Source: Leptodontidium sp. MPI-SDFR-AT-0119 (lineage: Eukaryota; Ascomycota; Leotiomycetes; Helotiales; Leptodontidiaceae). Taken from it: a DNA stretch of 64,000 nucleotides. The position numbers and the translations under genes were made by a program. Shown piece by piece: positions 22,502-34,157 of this stretch. The notes beneath the pieces are model-generated. The model worked only from the letters and a program-made list of their open reading frames with translations, ran no database searches and was not told the DNA's origin. The stretch is from positions 2,666,001 to 2,730,000 of the forward strand of contig JAHLEZ010000008.1 in NCBI GenBank assembly GCA_020726505.1, read 5' to 3'. Numbering within the stretch: position 1 is the first letter of the stretch; each line of letters opens with the position of its first letter.

Positions 22502-24789
22502 ACTTCAGCTTGGGTTGTGTTGAGAGCGTATTGTTGGTGCGACTGAGACGTCTGATGGAGGGATGATAGTTTGGCCATGCTTTCATACGTAATTTCAGAG
22601 TGTATTGGTAGATGCGCAGTAAATTGATATCCTTGTTAAGCTTGTTCAGAAGATACTGAAGACCTTGAAATTCTTTTTTTGGGGGGGTGGGGGGTGAATA
22701 GGACTTTCCATCGACTTCTGCAAGACTGAAATGGCGATCGGAATGGGTTCGCGGTGTGGCTTGGCGGATATAAGCGAGTTCCCGTACAGGTAAACAAAGG
22801 GACTTGTTGCTCAGAACTCGGCACCCATTGCTGTTGCTGCTTTGGTTTGCAATGCCTGTGGACATAGAAGTAAATTTTGGAGAAATTTCTTCATACTTTG
22901 GACTCCGCGTTGAAAGTGAAGCAATGATACCAAGAAAGGAATAGAGGCGGGACTTCAACCTGCGATTGCGTACACCACAGGCGGAATTCAAGAATATGTA
23001 AACATGCCATAGCAGAACGAGTGACATCAAGAACAGAAGATAAGCTAATACATAAAATCCAATTTTTGAAATGTAGAGAAGCGATGCAGCAAACAGGCGA
23101 TGCCGGAATGAAGCTATAGCAAAATTTTCAACAAAATCACTCACTTTCGTATAACACCAATGGACTGAGAATGAAAATGACTAACTAATCAGCCGAGAGA
23201 TTATATTTGGTCAATTTCTTCAACTATGATTTTAATCGACTACACAAATCAGAGCCCGTCAACTTGTGCGAGGTCAGACTTCCGTTCGTGGAGAATTTTG
23301 AGAGCCTTCCGTAGTCTTGGGTGAGTAGGTTGGAAAGGGTCCAGATATCCAGTCATGAAAAAGCGAAGGTGTGATCCAAGTGCAAAACTTCGAGTGCTTG
23401 TGGAAATTTCTGAACGCCATTCTTCTTTCATTGTCTGATTCTCTGGCAAAGTTGAAAGAAAGAGCTGCGCAGGTCTCTATGTTTAAAAGCAAGGCACTTC
23501 TGTGAATCAGCAAGATGTGCATGTTTAAACCGGCTTCAGGAAGGCTTCCTTCTGTTTTTCGTGAAGCTACTCTGACTATGGCAAGACTCAGTTGGATTTG
23601 GACACATCTGGCAAAGACGTATGACAAGTTCCGTTTGTGATTTCCTCATGTTTGCAATGATCCCAGAAGGAAAAGGATTGCTTCAAAAGTAGACCATCAT
23701 TTTATCAGGACATAAGTAAAGATGTGAGAGGCCAATTTCGCTGCGAATTACCTGTATCGTCAGCTCGAGGGTGTATGGAGCTGAGCTACCGTTGATGATA
23801 GAAAGGTAATAAGACGGCCTTTGTTTCATCCGTGACTTCAAGCCTACCGTATTACCGGTATGAGTATACTTCTCGGGACGGCACAGAGTTTGAAATTCTT
23901 CTTTTTCTGTGCGATGAATAAGCTGCCATGAACCCAACTATTTCTAAGCGACAGTAAATGTGATTGACTCACAGAATAATAGACAGTAAAGGTGCGCGGC
24001 ATGATCATATCACTTGTCAGCACCGAGTGCCACAGAACAGAGATTTTCCTCTCCACACCTTGAACTCAGGCTTGTCCTTGTATTCTTATCATCTGCCCCT
24101 TGATTGGTCTGGTCGGGGGTTCCGGGTACCACGGCTCCAGGCACGATGATGCCTGCCGCATTAAAGCCAATCGGGCTTGTAGCGCAACAAGCTTTGGGGC
24201 GTTTCGTGGCGCCGCCCCCGCCTTTCGACGGGTGTCATAACCCGTCAGAACCACAGAGTCGGCCCATTGCCAAACACAAACAGGGTTTATATCAGCACTA
24301 TATATGTCACTATGGGCCACTATGTGGTACTAAATGGAACGATGTCGTAAGAAAATAGCAACCCTGATATGTGCCACGAATTTCATTTGCAGAGCCTTCT
24401 TGTTGTCGCCCTTCGAGAACGATCTTGAATCCCGTCTAGGACCAAAAAAGTCTAACTGATGGATTGGGATCGACATTGCACCGTCACCTGAGATAACACC
24501 ACGGCTCGAGCTTCGATGATAAGGGAAGGTCGTTACGATGAAGGATGACTGGATCCTGATATGGAAGCTGAGGGGGAGGCCGAAGAGCGGAATCATACCC
24601 AGGATCGTTGCCAACCCGCGATGAAACGCCACCCGCAGCTATGCAGTTCAAAAGGTGCTTCTTCCCCCATTCCAGAATTCTTGTCCTGCTTGGTATTGCT
24701 TGAATTATCCCTTGGCACGCCCTTGAACAGGCACCAACAACCCAGCCACAAGCCTGCAGATCACCCGAATCCTTGGATCTGACGACGAA
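22502..24789. other. intergenic, gene-poor; upstream region of the permease
   Basis: About 2.3 kb. Minus-strand frames at 22473-23144 and 23249-24056 have no recognisable homology. A T7-G7 homopolymer tract lies near 22675-22690. GATA-type motifs TGATAAG (24517-24523) and GATAA (24492) lie within 300 bp of the permease ATG and could bind a nitrogen regulator of the AreA type. Confidence 0.45.
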
Positions 24790-26795
24790 ATGTCTTCACC
24801 GCACGAAATGACGGACGCTGAGAAAGGGTTCGTCCCTGGGAAACAAAGTTCCGGAAGTAGCGATCGCAATGCCCGAGATGCAGCAGTTGCTACTGCTGGA
24901 ATGGACGAGCACAAAGCTCCTTGGAAGACAAGATTTGTTGACAGCTTCAAGCGGGACCCGAATGCTACAGTCACAAAAACTCCACTGGGCAATACCAGAG
25001 GCGAGTATGACCACCAAGCTGCTGCTGAGGCTACTGCCAATACCACACTTTCCCGACAACTGAAGGGGAGACACATGCAGATGATCGCAATAGGTGGATC
25101 TATTGGTGAGTTTGGAGTTCTTGATTCACGCTTTTTGCAAGTTCGAGATGCAGGAACAAGATTCTGACGTGTGATGACAGGTACTGGTCTATTCGTGACA
25201 TCGGGAGCGGCCCTTTCCACAGGAGGTCCGGCATCATTAATCATCGCATTTGGGATCATTGGTATCATGATCTTCTGCACTGTCCAAGCTCTGGGAGAAA
25301 TGGCCGTTGTTTTCCCTGTGGCTGGGTCTTTCTCCGCATACTCGACGAGATTCTTGGACCCTGCATGGGGATTTGCAATGGGTTGGAAGTAAGTCTTTAC
25401 AACGCTAAATACTTCTCAAGCGGAGAACGGGATGCTGACGCATACCGTAGTTATGCTGTCCAATGGCTTGTTGTCCTGCCACTGGAAATTGTAGCAGCAT
25501 CCATCACGCTACAATATTGGCCAGGAGCTCAAGACACGAACGCTGCCGCATGGGTGACGATCTTCCTCGTGGTCATCATTGCCATCAACTTCTTCGGAGT
25601 CCGCGGCTATGGAGAAGCAGAATTTGTTTTCGCAATCATCAAAATCACTGCCGTGATCGGCTTTATTATCCTGGGTATAATTTTGAACTGCGGTGGAGGT
25701 CCCAACGGAGGGTATCTGGGCGGTCGATTCTGGGATAGCAACTCCGTCCCTGCAGACTATGCCGGATACACCAAGAATGGACAACCAGCAGGTAGCATCG
25801 CATCTGGTGCCTTCAACCACGGATTCAAGGGTCTCTGTTCCGTGTTCGTCACTGCTGCTTTCTCTTTTGCTGGTACAGAACTTGTTGGGTTGGCAGCCGC
25901 AGAGGCACAGAACCCGCGAAAGGTTCTGCCAACAGCAATCAAGCAAGTATTCTGGCGTATCTGTCTGTTCTACATGGTATCTCTGACCATTGTGAGCGTG
26001 TTGGTCCCCTACGGCGATGCTAGACTTCTGGGTTCGGACGGTGGAGGAGCCAAGGCTTCCCCTTTCGTCATCGCAATCAACAACGCAGGAATCTCTGGAC
26101 TCCCCAGTGTGATGAATGTTGTCATTCTCATCGCCGTATTGTCTGTCGGCAACTCGTCGATTTATGGATCTTCTCGCACTCTCTGCGCTCTGGCGGAACA
26201 GGGACAGGCACCCAAGATATTTGCCTACATCGACCGCAAGGGCCGTCCGTTGGTGGCCATCTGTGTCGCGTCAGCCTTGGGTTTACTCTGCTACGTTGTT
26301 GCTGGCGGAGCAGACACCGCGAACACGGCGTTGAACTGGCTGTACTCCCTCTCAGGACTTTCATCCATCTTCACCTGGGGATCTATCTGCTTGGCCCACA
26401 TCCGATTCCGTGCTGCCTGGAAGGCACAAGGCCATACTCTGGACGAGCTTGCATTTACTTCTCAAGCCGGCATCATCGGCTCGTGGATCGGCTTCATTCT
26501 AAACTGCCTCGTGCTCGTTGCCCAGTTCTGGACAGCCATCTGGCCTGTTGGATATGCCAGCCTGGATTCCGCGGGAGTTGCGAAGAGTTTCTTCCTAGCC
26601 TATCTTGCAGCACCGGTTGTCATCATATTCTATATCCCATACAAGATCTATTACAAAACTCCATTCATGACGACATCGACAATTGACTTGAAGACTGGAA
26701 GAAGGGATTTAGATACACCACTGTTGATTCAACAGGAGCGTGAGGAATATGCTAAGCTGCCGAAGTGGAAGAGGATCTACAAAATCTTCTGTTAG
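24790..26795 (+). CDS. amino-acid permease (yeast-type AAT/APC family)
   Basis: Exons 24790-25105, 25181-25388 and 25451-26795 encode about 622 residues, the usual length of fungal general amino-acid permeases. A hydrophilic N-terminus of about 95 residues precedes the signature I-A-I-G-G-S-I-G-T-G-L-F-V, whose Gly codon is split by intron 1 and which lines the substrate site in APC transporters. Further landmarks are A-L-G-E-M-A-V, F-S-F-A-G-T-E-L-V-G and V-N-N/I-N-N-A-G-I segments, and about twelve hydrophobic spans follow. It imports amino acids across the plasma membrane by proton symport. Upstream GATA motifs fit nitrogen control. Substrate preference cannot be read from sequence. Confidence 0.95.
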
Positions 26796-27245
26796 TGGGG
26801 TATTTGCAGAGGAGGGGCTTGTGACTCACATACGAAGCTGTATTCTATCGAAGGCTTCTCAATTCTCATGTGTTGTAAATACCAAACAAGCATGAATCTG
26901 AAAGACAAGAAAAATGTTTCCAAAGAACTGAAATGTTTCATTTCCTCTCCTAGACTGCAGTTGTGACTGTCAAATGGCATGAACAAAGGGCACGTAACTT
27001 TTGACTCTGGAGCCACATTCACAGTTCAAATCACGAGTGTCCGGTTGCTTGAATCATCCTTCTATGCCCAACGTATAAAAGCACCATTCCTGTAACTCAT
27101 TCCCTCGGAAACATCAACAGCTAAGCAGCTTAATCACAGCAGAGCGAAACTGAAAAGCAAATTCCACTTCTGATCACCATTTCTTTCGGTCTTCGTAACT
27201 GCATTCAACTCATTTAAACGTTTGTCGCAAAAGTGAGCCGCTGCA
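26796..27245. other. intergenic with TATA box
   Basis: 450 bp between the permease and the proline-rich gene. TATAAAAG lies at 27074-27081, about 165 bp before the next ATG. Confidence 0.45.
27074..27081 (+). promoter_or_regulatory. TATA box candidate of the proline-rich gene
   Basis: TATAAAAG upstream of the ATG at 27246, followed by a pyrimidine and CA-rich leader typical of fungal transcripts. Confidence 0.4.
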
Positions 27246-28140
27246 ATGGCTATATTCCAACAATTCCCCGTGCAGCCCAGCACGCCTTCAACATCACCCT
27301 TCTCCCAGGAGCGCCCTCACAGAAGCCAACAGCCTGAAGTCCAAGATCCGAGAATCATGTCCTACAATATGGAGACTGGAGTTCCTTCTCCCGTTGCTCC
27401 TCCTGCTCCCACTGCAGAGATATCGAGCCCTGCTCTTTCAACATCCTCCTCGATAACAGACAGCTATTGACCATTCGCCTACTCCTCTCTCTTCGGTTGC
27501 CACGCCCCAAATTATTCACGCAGCCCAAGTAACAAGAACCCCAACCTACGAAACCACCGGCTTCCCACCAACACTTATGCCCCTGAGTCCCTTCCAAACC
27601 TCAAGTGTTACTTCCCCACGATGGGGTTGGGCGAGTCCTATTTCCATTCCACCAATCCAACCGCCTGCTGCCTACCTTCAACCATCTCAAGAATCCAGAC
27701 CAGTATTCACCAACCCGCTAACTGGCCAACGCTGGTATTCCGACACGCCCCTGGTGGATCAAAGTCAAGCACCCCGCTTCCTCGCTTCCAGCCCCTTTCC
27801 AACCCCGACTTATCGCTCAAGTCAAAACACACAATTCACATCCCAACACCCACCATTACCATTGTCCACTCATGTCCCAGGCACACCACAGCGGTTCATC
27901 CCCGCCCACCCCATTACCCTTCACCATCCACCTATGATAAATACCTACCCCACTTCCTCACCACAAGTCGCACAACCTCCTGCGTACAACCAACTAGCGC
28001 CACGATTCGCCCCAGCCGCCCCTCCAGCCACGCACACGGAACTCGAAGACGCGCCTTTGATATTCTCTCCCCTCCAGGGCTGGATGACTATGAATTACCG
28101 TATTCTGATAGACGAGCAAATGGGCGAAACCGGGTGGTGA
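27246..28140 (+). pseudogene. proline-rich hypothetical protein, apparent frameshift
   Basis: The ATG at 27246 opens a Pro/Ser-rich frame that stops at 27470 after I-T-D-S-Y. Dropping one T near 27467 would lead directly into D-H-S-P-T-P-L-S-S and an open frame to 28140, giving about 297 residues of continuous Pro/Ser/Gln-rich composition. No intron with good splice sites bridges the two halves. There is no signal peptide, membrane span or recognised domain; such sequence is common in disordered fungal regulators. It may be a broken gene or a base-call error. A competing frame (27621-28199) has lower compositional coherence at the start but a plausible end, so the C-terminus is uncertain. Confidence 0.5.
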
Positions 28141-29013
28141 ATGTCATACTGGTCACGGCCACGTCAAGTTACTCCTGGGATTTGTGTGAGGATCTGTGAT
28201 GAGATTGCGTGGATTTATGAAGCTTTGAGAATTTGAGTATTAGTACTGGCGATGTATTTAGACGGTCAATTTGCGATGCGATGAAAAAGCTCTTGCTCAT
28301 TTGAGATTTCCATAGCGCTTAATCTTGAAAAAAATTCGTGACTTTTAGATCTATTGCCGGTGCTTTGGAGAGGAACAAGTCGCATGGTGAATGTTGATAA
28401 AGTTGCGGAGATGTAGTGAATGCGAATCATAATTTGAGTGAGTACATCTTTTTCAAGTTTCTATGTGCTTAGGCTGCTTCCACTAGGCCTTCGCAAAGTA
28501 GTCGAAGACGAAGGGTTGACAGGAGCTGGGAAAGATTCCAACTCATATGCCCAGAAATAGACTGCAGGCCAATGCTTTTGTTACGTGGGGGGAAAGCTGC
28601 AGTAAATTCCAATTATCAAAATTCTTTGGAAACTCCATCAAAAATAACCGCGATTGAAAAGTACCTAGTGCAGCAACAAGGACTTGTTTTATCCTGCACT
28701 GAAGTAGTCCGGTTAGCCGGGCCAAGCCGTTACAAGAACACAAGACATTTAGAATCTCACGATAAAGCCTTGATGCAGAGAAGAGCCGCAATTGCGATTC
28801 TCTTTTCCTGCGAGAAGTTCCAGTAATTTGGTTGTTGGCAAGTTAGGAAACGCACTAGCTAAAGTGTGGTTACGGAGGCAAGATGTTGTTGCGCTTCCAT
28901 TTTAGAACACAATACTAGTTGTACAAAAAGTCAGGATGCATTAGATATCGAATGTCGTTGGGTTAACGGAGTCCTGCATATTTGCTATGTGATGCCTTGA
29001 CGCTTTTTATATC
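28141..29013. other. intergenic
   Basis: About 870 bp between convergent genes. Only short frames without signature; nothing else recognised. Confidence 0.45.
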
Positions 29014-29751
29014 TTACTGAGCTGTTGTAATGCCGTCATTCACAACCCACATCCCGCACCCAGGCAGCTCCCAATCACCTGGTTCCCTCACACCCCTTTC
29101 AATTTCCCTCACTCTCTGCCTCAACTTCCCTCTGACTTGCATTATCGCTTTCCCCAACAAATTTTCGCCCCAGTTACCTCGATATCTCAACGCTTTGTGC
29201 TTCTTATACCCAATTCTCCACCTCCTATCCACAGAACTCGCCTCACAGATCATTCTATCTCCAGTCTCTAACAAAAAATTCCTCCTCCCCTCGTCGCGTG
29301 CAAACTTCCACCAATTCCCCTCAAAAGCAACCCTCTCACAAGACTGCCTCCATAGAAAATCTATAAAATCCTTGACAGCGCGGCCGTATTTCTTCTGCAA
29401 TTTCGGGTCATCGGTCGCCATGATTAGATTTGCTGAAATCTTATCGTGGAAATACAAGGCTTTGCAGAACATCATGAATTGCTCTGCGCAGTTGAATTCG
29501 ATCTCTGTTGGTATGGGTTCGGAAGATGAGGATGGTTGAACTGGGAGGGACTCGGTATGTCCTGGATGTGCTGTTCGTAGCCAAGTGAGGGTTTCGCGGG
29601 GTACAGTAAAGGTCGTGGGTTCCCATTGACAGAAGAGTCCGTAGGGGGGGTCTTTAGGCATGAAGAAGAATATTGGAAGATTTGGATCTTCTTTGTCGGG
29701 CGAATCCTTCGATGGTCGGCCGTGAGTGTTTTTAGTTTGGTGAGAGTTCAT
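29014..29751 (-). CDS. NADAR-domain protein (YbiA/DUF1768 family)
   Basis: A single-exon gene of 245 residues. Family landmarks are in order: F-N-C-A-E-Q-F-M-M-F-C-K-A near residues 85-98, then D-P-K-L-Q-K-K-Y-G-R-A-V-K, then F-E-G-N-W-W-K-F, L-L-E-T-G-D-R-M-I-C-E-A-S, and W-G-E-N-L-L-G-K-A-I-M-Q-V-R near residues 192-206. NADAR proteins are N-glycosidases; bacterial YbiA acts on damaged riboflavin intermediates and other members remove ADP-ribose from guanine in nucleic acids. The Glu in C-A-E-Q and the G-D and W-G-x-N segments belong to the active site and are present. A charged, low-complexity N-terminus of about 40 residues precedes the domain. Which substrate the fungal protein uses is unknown. 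Confidence 0.9.
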   Translation of the reverse strand: MNSHQTKNTHGRPSKDSPDKEDPNLPIFFFMPKDPPYGLFCQWEPTTFTVPRETLTWLRTAHPGHTESLPVQPSSSSEPIPTEIEFNCAEQFMMFCKALYFHDKISANLIMATDDPKLQKKYGRAVKDFIDFLWRQSCERVAFEGNWWKFARDEGRRNFLLETGDRMICEASSVDRRWRIGYKKHKALRYRGNWGENLLGKAIMQVRGKLRQRVREIERGVREPGDWELPGCGMWVVNDGITTAQ

Positions 29752-30394
29752 ATCTGTGAAACGCTATGGTAAGGAACAGAATGAAGTTTTCAGTAATCTT
29801 TCGGGAAGCTTGGTGATTGTGGGAAGCCGCTGATATTTATGTTCTCTGAGATATTGAGTCGAAATTCGAGTATCTCTAGAAGAGTCATTCGGTGCGTTGC
29901 TCCATCTCAATAGGCATAGTTCCCGGACAACCGCTTGGTTGCGCCTCCCTAAAACGTTAGTGTACCGAATTTTATTTCCAGCTTGGAATTTGATGAGAAG
30001 TGTGAATCTCTGCAACTATCCATTTGTTATGTAGGTGTTTCCCATGGACAGCTACCTAAGCGAACTCATTTCGAGCCCCTGAATGCCCAACTTGGAAGGT
30101 AATAAACGTTGACACGTGACCTTGCTCAAATCATGTTGAATGTTTATGGAAGGCAGTGTCACAAGCTCAGGTAGAATTCGCAGCTCGTGTAACGATGTTC
30201 GGAAGTCTATATTGAATGTCTGCCTAGATCCGGTCACAAGATTGTTCGGACAGAAATGGAAGCCTGATCATGTGGCTGAGCTGAATCTGACAGGCTTCAA
30301 TCAGCTTTCATATCTTCAACTCTTCGTCTCAAAACATCAACGATCAACCTTCAACTCAATCCATCAAAGGCACGAACAGCCAATACTCCTGGCT
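29752..30394. other. intergenic between divergent genes
   Basis: 640 bp between the NADAR gene and the coiled-coil gene. A CGAGCCCCTGAAT block at 30072-30084 resembles the end of the dispersed repeat. The 100 bp before 30395 are CA/TC-rich like a 5' leader. Confidence 0.4.
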
Positions 30395-31039
30395 ATGGAT
30401 GACATTACTAGAGTTGTTCGTATCCAGCCGGCAGCTTCAGGGCCAACCTACCAAGTTACGATCGAAATGCAGTCAACCCCAAATGACGATCACGAAACTT
30501 ATGCCACGGAGAAAGAAGTGGATGAGTCTCCTCGTTCCATGAAGCCAGATATCCTGCCGAAGCACACTACAGATCGAACGACGTCGCAAGCCTCTGGATT
30601 TTCACGTGACAATCTCGCCAAGAGCCCAGAAACCAAGCGGACAGAACAGCCCATAGACTACGAGTCTGTCATGAAAGATCCATACACAATGAGTGAAGAG
30701 ATAGTACCCTCGGTGCAAAGCACAGCGGGCGAGAAGGGAAAGGATGACGAAGCTCAGCGCGACTTGGCAGAGCGAAGGATGAAGGCACTGGATTTGATAC
30801 CCGAAGACGACAAGGAAGGCGGCAGAGAGTGCGACAGAGAAGCCGAGGAGGCCATCATGGCAAGAATGGATGCAGAAATAGAGGAGATTAGGATAGAAGT
30901 CGAGAAAATGCGGGTTCTGGCTCAGGCGGCTGAGGATGAGCTTAGTCGTTGTGGCCCTTGTGGACTCAGACTTATCAGTCATGCTCTCATGGATGACCAG
31001 ATTCGAGTCTCTCGACGCAGGATCAAGAGGGTCGAATGA
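30395..31039 (+). CDS. hypothetical coiled-coil protein
   Basis: An intronless frame of 214 residues from the ATG at 30395 (M-D-D-I-T-R-V-V-R-I). The frame is open further upstream, but the sequence there looks like a leader, so the internal ATG is preferred. The middle is charged and disordered. Residues about 140-200 are rich in Glu, Lys, Arg and Ala with a heptad-like pattern (R-M-D-A-E-I-E-E-I-R-I-E-V-E-K-M-R), a likely coiled coil, followed by C-G-P-C-G near the end. No domain or function recognised. Confidence 0.55.
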   Translation: MDDITRVVRIQPAASGPTYQVTIEMQSTPNDDHETYATEKEVDESPRSMKPDILPKHTTDRTTSQASGFSRDNLAKSPETKRTEQPIDYESVMKDPYTMSEEIVPSVQSTAGEKGKDDEAQRDLAERRMKALDLIPEDDKEGGRECDREAEEAIMARMDAEIEEIRIEVEKMRVLAQAAEDELSRCGPCGLRLISHALMDDQIRVSRRRIKRVE

Positions 31040-31712
31040 TTGGATAGAGATATTCGCATCACGTTGGTTGACGAGAAGAAGTTAGATTTGGGAGGTCGGT
31101 GTTGGTTTATCATCTTTAATCATGTTCGTGGGCCTCGACCAGTGTTGCTTATCAGATGAACTACTTTTCAAGGAATGTTGACAATTTGTGTCCGACGCAC
31201 AGGATGAAGGGTGACAAATACTTCTTTCCAGGTCGAGATATCGAAACCTTCGAAACCTTCGATTAGCTTTCGGTAAATGAATCTCGGGCTTTCGGTACTC
31301 CCAACCCCACATATTGAGCTTCTTTACGATTATTCAACATCTGCTCTCCAAGTCGAAAGCAAATAGAACACAAATACATTCGATGAACACCCAAATAAAT
31401 GGAGAGTTCCTCCAAAGATTTAGATTGCGGGTATCGGGCAATAAGACCCCATATTTGGGGAATCGAGGTCTCGAAGTTGTGGTTTCAGGCTTTCTCGCTT
31501 AGCCCCTATTTCAAATACCTCCCTGCAATCTGCTGCACTAGGCCTAGTAGCGGGATCTAAAACGGATCTTGCTGATCAGTGACGTTGAAGTGTGGAGGGT
31601 TTGGATCGAGTACATAAATACCCCTCACTTCACCATCGATTTTCGTTTTTCATCAACACAATCACACCCACATACATCAACTCAACTACCCTATACTCTT
31701 CAATTCGCAAAA
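31040..31712. other. intergenic with promoter of the peroxiredoxin gene
   Basis: 670 bp. TACATAAATACCCC near 31611 is a TATA-like element about 95 bp before the next ATG, followed by a CA/TC-rich leader. Nothing else recognised. Confidence 0.45.
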
Positions 31713-32348
31713 ATGGTCAAAGTCGGAGATAGCATTCCAAGCATTCCCCTCGTCGAGGGAAAGCCAGATCAGACTGTTGATCTCTCCCAAGAGCTTGGCT
31801 CTGGATCTGGAATCATCATTGGTGTCCCAGCTGCCTTCAGTACGTTTACCTCGGCTCTGGATCTCTCCTTCCCATTTAATTATTTTTGCAACATATCTGC
31901 GAAAGGGAATTGGAAGTTGTACAATTCAATTCAGGTATTGACGAATAGCTAGGCCCAACTTGCTCCGACTCTCACATTCCCGGCTTCATTGCCCACCCAA
32001 AGATCAAGAGTGCCGGAAAGGTCTTTGTCGTCTCCGTCAACGACGCCTTCGTGTATGTTAAACTAATCCCACACTCATAAACGTCAAAAGACTAACAGCA
32101 AGATCAGCATGAACGCATGGGGGAAGTCCCTAGATAAGGATGGCTCTTCCGGTATCCGCTTCCTCGGCGACCCAGCTGGAAAGTTCACCCGTGCCCTCGA
32201 CCTCGAGTTCGAAGCTGCTGCCTTCCTCGGTACAAACAGAAGCAAGAGATATGCTATTGTGGTTGAGGGCGGAAAGGTTAAGAGCATCAACGTCGAGCCG
32301 GATAACATTGGAACCGAGGTTTCAACAGCTGAGAAAGTCTTGGGTTAG
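31713..32348 (+). CDS. peroxiredoxin, Prx5/PMP20 (Asp f 3) type
   Basis: Exons 31713-31839, 31953-32052 and 32108-32348 give 155 residues. Intron 1 (GTACGT..CTAG) interrupts the active-site loop; joined, it reads V-P-A-A-F-S-P-T-C-S-D-S-H-I-P-G-F, so the peroxidatic Cys is residue 46 in the P-x3-S/T-x2-C motif. Later V-N-D-A-F-V-M-N-A-W-G and F-L-G-D-P match the family. These enzymes reduce hydrogen peroxide and alkyl peroxides in cytosol or peroxisome with thioredoxin or glutathione. The C-terminus (K-V-L-G) is not a classical SKL peroxisomal signal. Length is near the usual 165-170. Confidence 0.93.
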
Positions 32349-32693
32349 ATGTATGTACTAGGACAAATAATGAACAAATATCATGATCAAGCGAATTTTT
32401 CATGGTATAGAGAGACATAACTGCCTCTTAGTTTCCTCTTTGTACTGATGTGTTAAGGCCGATGCCATGTACCAGTGTACTCAACGGGGACAGAATTTTT
32501 CGAATGTTTAATACCTGCTTTTTCTCGTTGTACCGAAACACCTCCGGGCTATGAACAGTCTTCTTTCAATATTATACTATCAATCTTTTAAGCTTGACAA
32601 TGTATTGCAAGCACAGTTACAAGTTTGAATTACAACTTTCTTGCATTCTGTTGGACAAGACCCCTCAGATCTTTTACCACTTAGTTTCTTCTC
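32349..32693. other. intergenic between convergent genes
   Basis: 345 bp of AT-rich sequence, presumably both 3' ends. No gene or repeat recognised. Confidence 0.45.
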
Positions 32694-33754
32694 TTACTTC
32701 ACCTCGGAGATGCGCCTGAATTCGCCATCAACGTGTTTCCAAACATCCTCAACCAGCCCTTGAGCTCTGTACTCTACCAGTAGCTTCAAAGATGCAGCAG
32801 ATGTACTTTCACAGTCCGACTTCACGGAATATACACCACTTCCAACCTCCTCATTGGAGCCCTTGAAGACATCCCCGCTTCCCAATTTCACGCCGTCAGC
32901 ACCCTCCCCTCCCAATTTCGGCAAATATCTCGCACTCGTCGCCATGAACAAGTGTCTTTCTCCACACTCCTCAAGCGGAACACAGACATACCACCCGAAC
33001 AGAAAAATGAAAACACGTAGAACCACACTGATGATGCCGAGATTATGGTCTAGGAGGGGCGTTTTCACCGTTCCTGGATAATCATGAATGAAGCTGACCT
33101 CGGGTGCGAACTTCGCAAGTGCTTCCATGCTGAGTGTTATCACTGTGATCAAGTGTTGTCGCATTTTCATCAGAGAGAGATGTCGAGCGGGGTAATCCTC
33201 TGGGTAGAGCTGCCCTTCACGTCCACCCCCTGCCACTGTGATGATGCGGCGTAGTGCTGGCGCAACTTTTATGATAGGCAGGAGGTTCATAATAAATCGG
33301 GCTCGAGAATAAACCATCAACGCTGAGAGCAAGACCAATCCCTCGGAAGTTTCTAACAGCATAAGCCAATGTTTCCAGAAGACAAAAAACTCTCCATACC
33401 TGCACCATCAATGCTCGGAAACCCGGCGCTCAAAAATAGCAGATTGACAAATTTCTCTTTGGCCTTGATCGTCTCACACACTTCGTCGACGACTTTCATC
33501 AAGCTGACATCTGCTTTAATGAAGATATACTCTCCTTCGGGATTGAGGATTCTGCATTCTGCAATAATCCGCTCAGCAGCGCTCTGGGACCGACCAACAA
33601 TGTATGCACGTGGTTGGCGGGAATACTTTGCGAACTTCTTGACGGTAATTTCGCCGATCCCACTGGTTCCTCCAACGAATATGGCAACGAGGCCTGGTGG
33701 GAGTGCGGTGGAAATTTGAGAGTTTGAGGCTTGAATATCGGTGAGAGAGACCAT
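32694..33754 (-). CDS. short-chain dehydrogenase/reductase-like protein
   Basis: Exons 33754-33400 and 33352-32694 (intron GTATGG..TTAG) encode 337 residues. The cofactor motif G-G-T-S-G-I-G-E lies at residues about 28-35, followed by V-G-R-S (NADP-type) and I-K-A-D-V-S-L, and L-F-L-S-A-G-F-P in place of the usual N-N-A-G. The expected Tyr-X3-Lys pair is not clear; the region reads Y-P-A-R-H. Fungal proteins of this group often appear next to secondary-metabolism genes and may be non-classical reductases. It sits head to tail with the dioxygenase at 34158-35507, 400 bp apart, on the same strand. Confidence 0.85.
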
Positions 33755-34157
33755 TTTGTTGGTTGACGGCTTAGAGAATGAATCTTCGATACCAATGTTA
33801 AGAACAAGGACTATTGAGTTGATTGAATCAAAGCAGAGAATTTGATTCTAGATTATATGTTAAGGAGCGATCCTGAGTATTATGGAACTGTCATTTGAGG
33901 TGGTTGACTTTTAAAGGGTGCTGGGAGACCGACCGGCGTTCGCTTACAAAGCTCGGAGATTCGGTGTTCACAAACATACGTACGACACGGCTCCCTATTA
34001 CTCGGGTTTTCAGGACAATACTTCAATGAAATTCCATTGCTACAAGAAGCTCTCTTGTCGTTCATTCATTTCTATTCCGCCTATTCCGATGTCGCCAATA
34101 GCAACGGAATGATACTTATCTCAACTTGACTCTCCAATTGGTTCTAACGACCATGAA
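33755..34157. other. intergenic
   Basis: 400 bp between two minus-strand genes; no feature recognised. Confidence 0.4.

Noticed and set aside
22473..23144. 223-residue minus-strand frame with one hydrophobic stretch, overlapping the end of the DUF1996 gene
   Set aside because: No recognised family, contains a T7-G7 homopolymer tract, no leader or splice support; likely chance.
23249..24056. Run of minus-strand frames that might be a decayed gene
   Set aside because: Fragments share no frame, and I recognise no domain; cannot be separated from random open frames.
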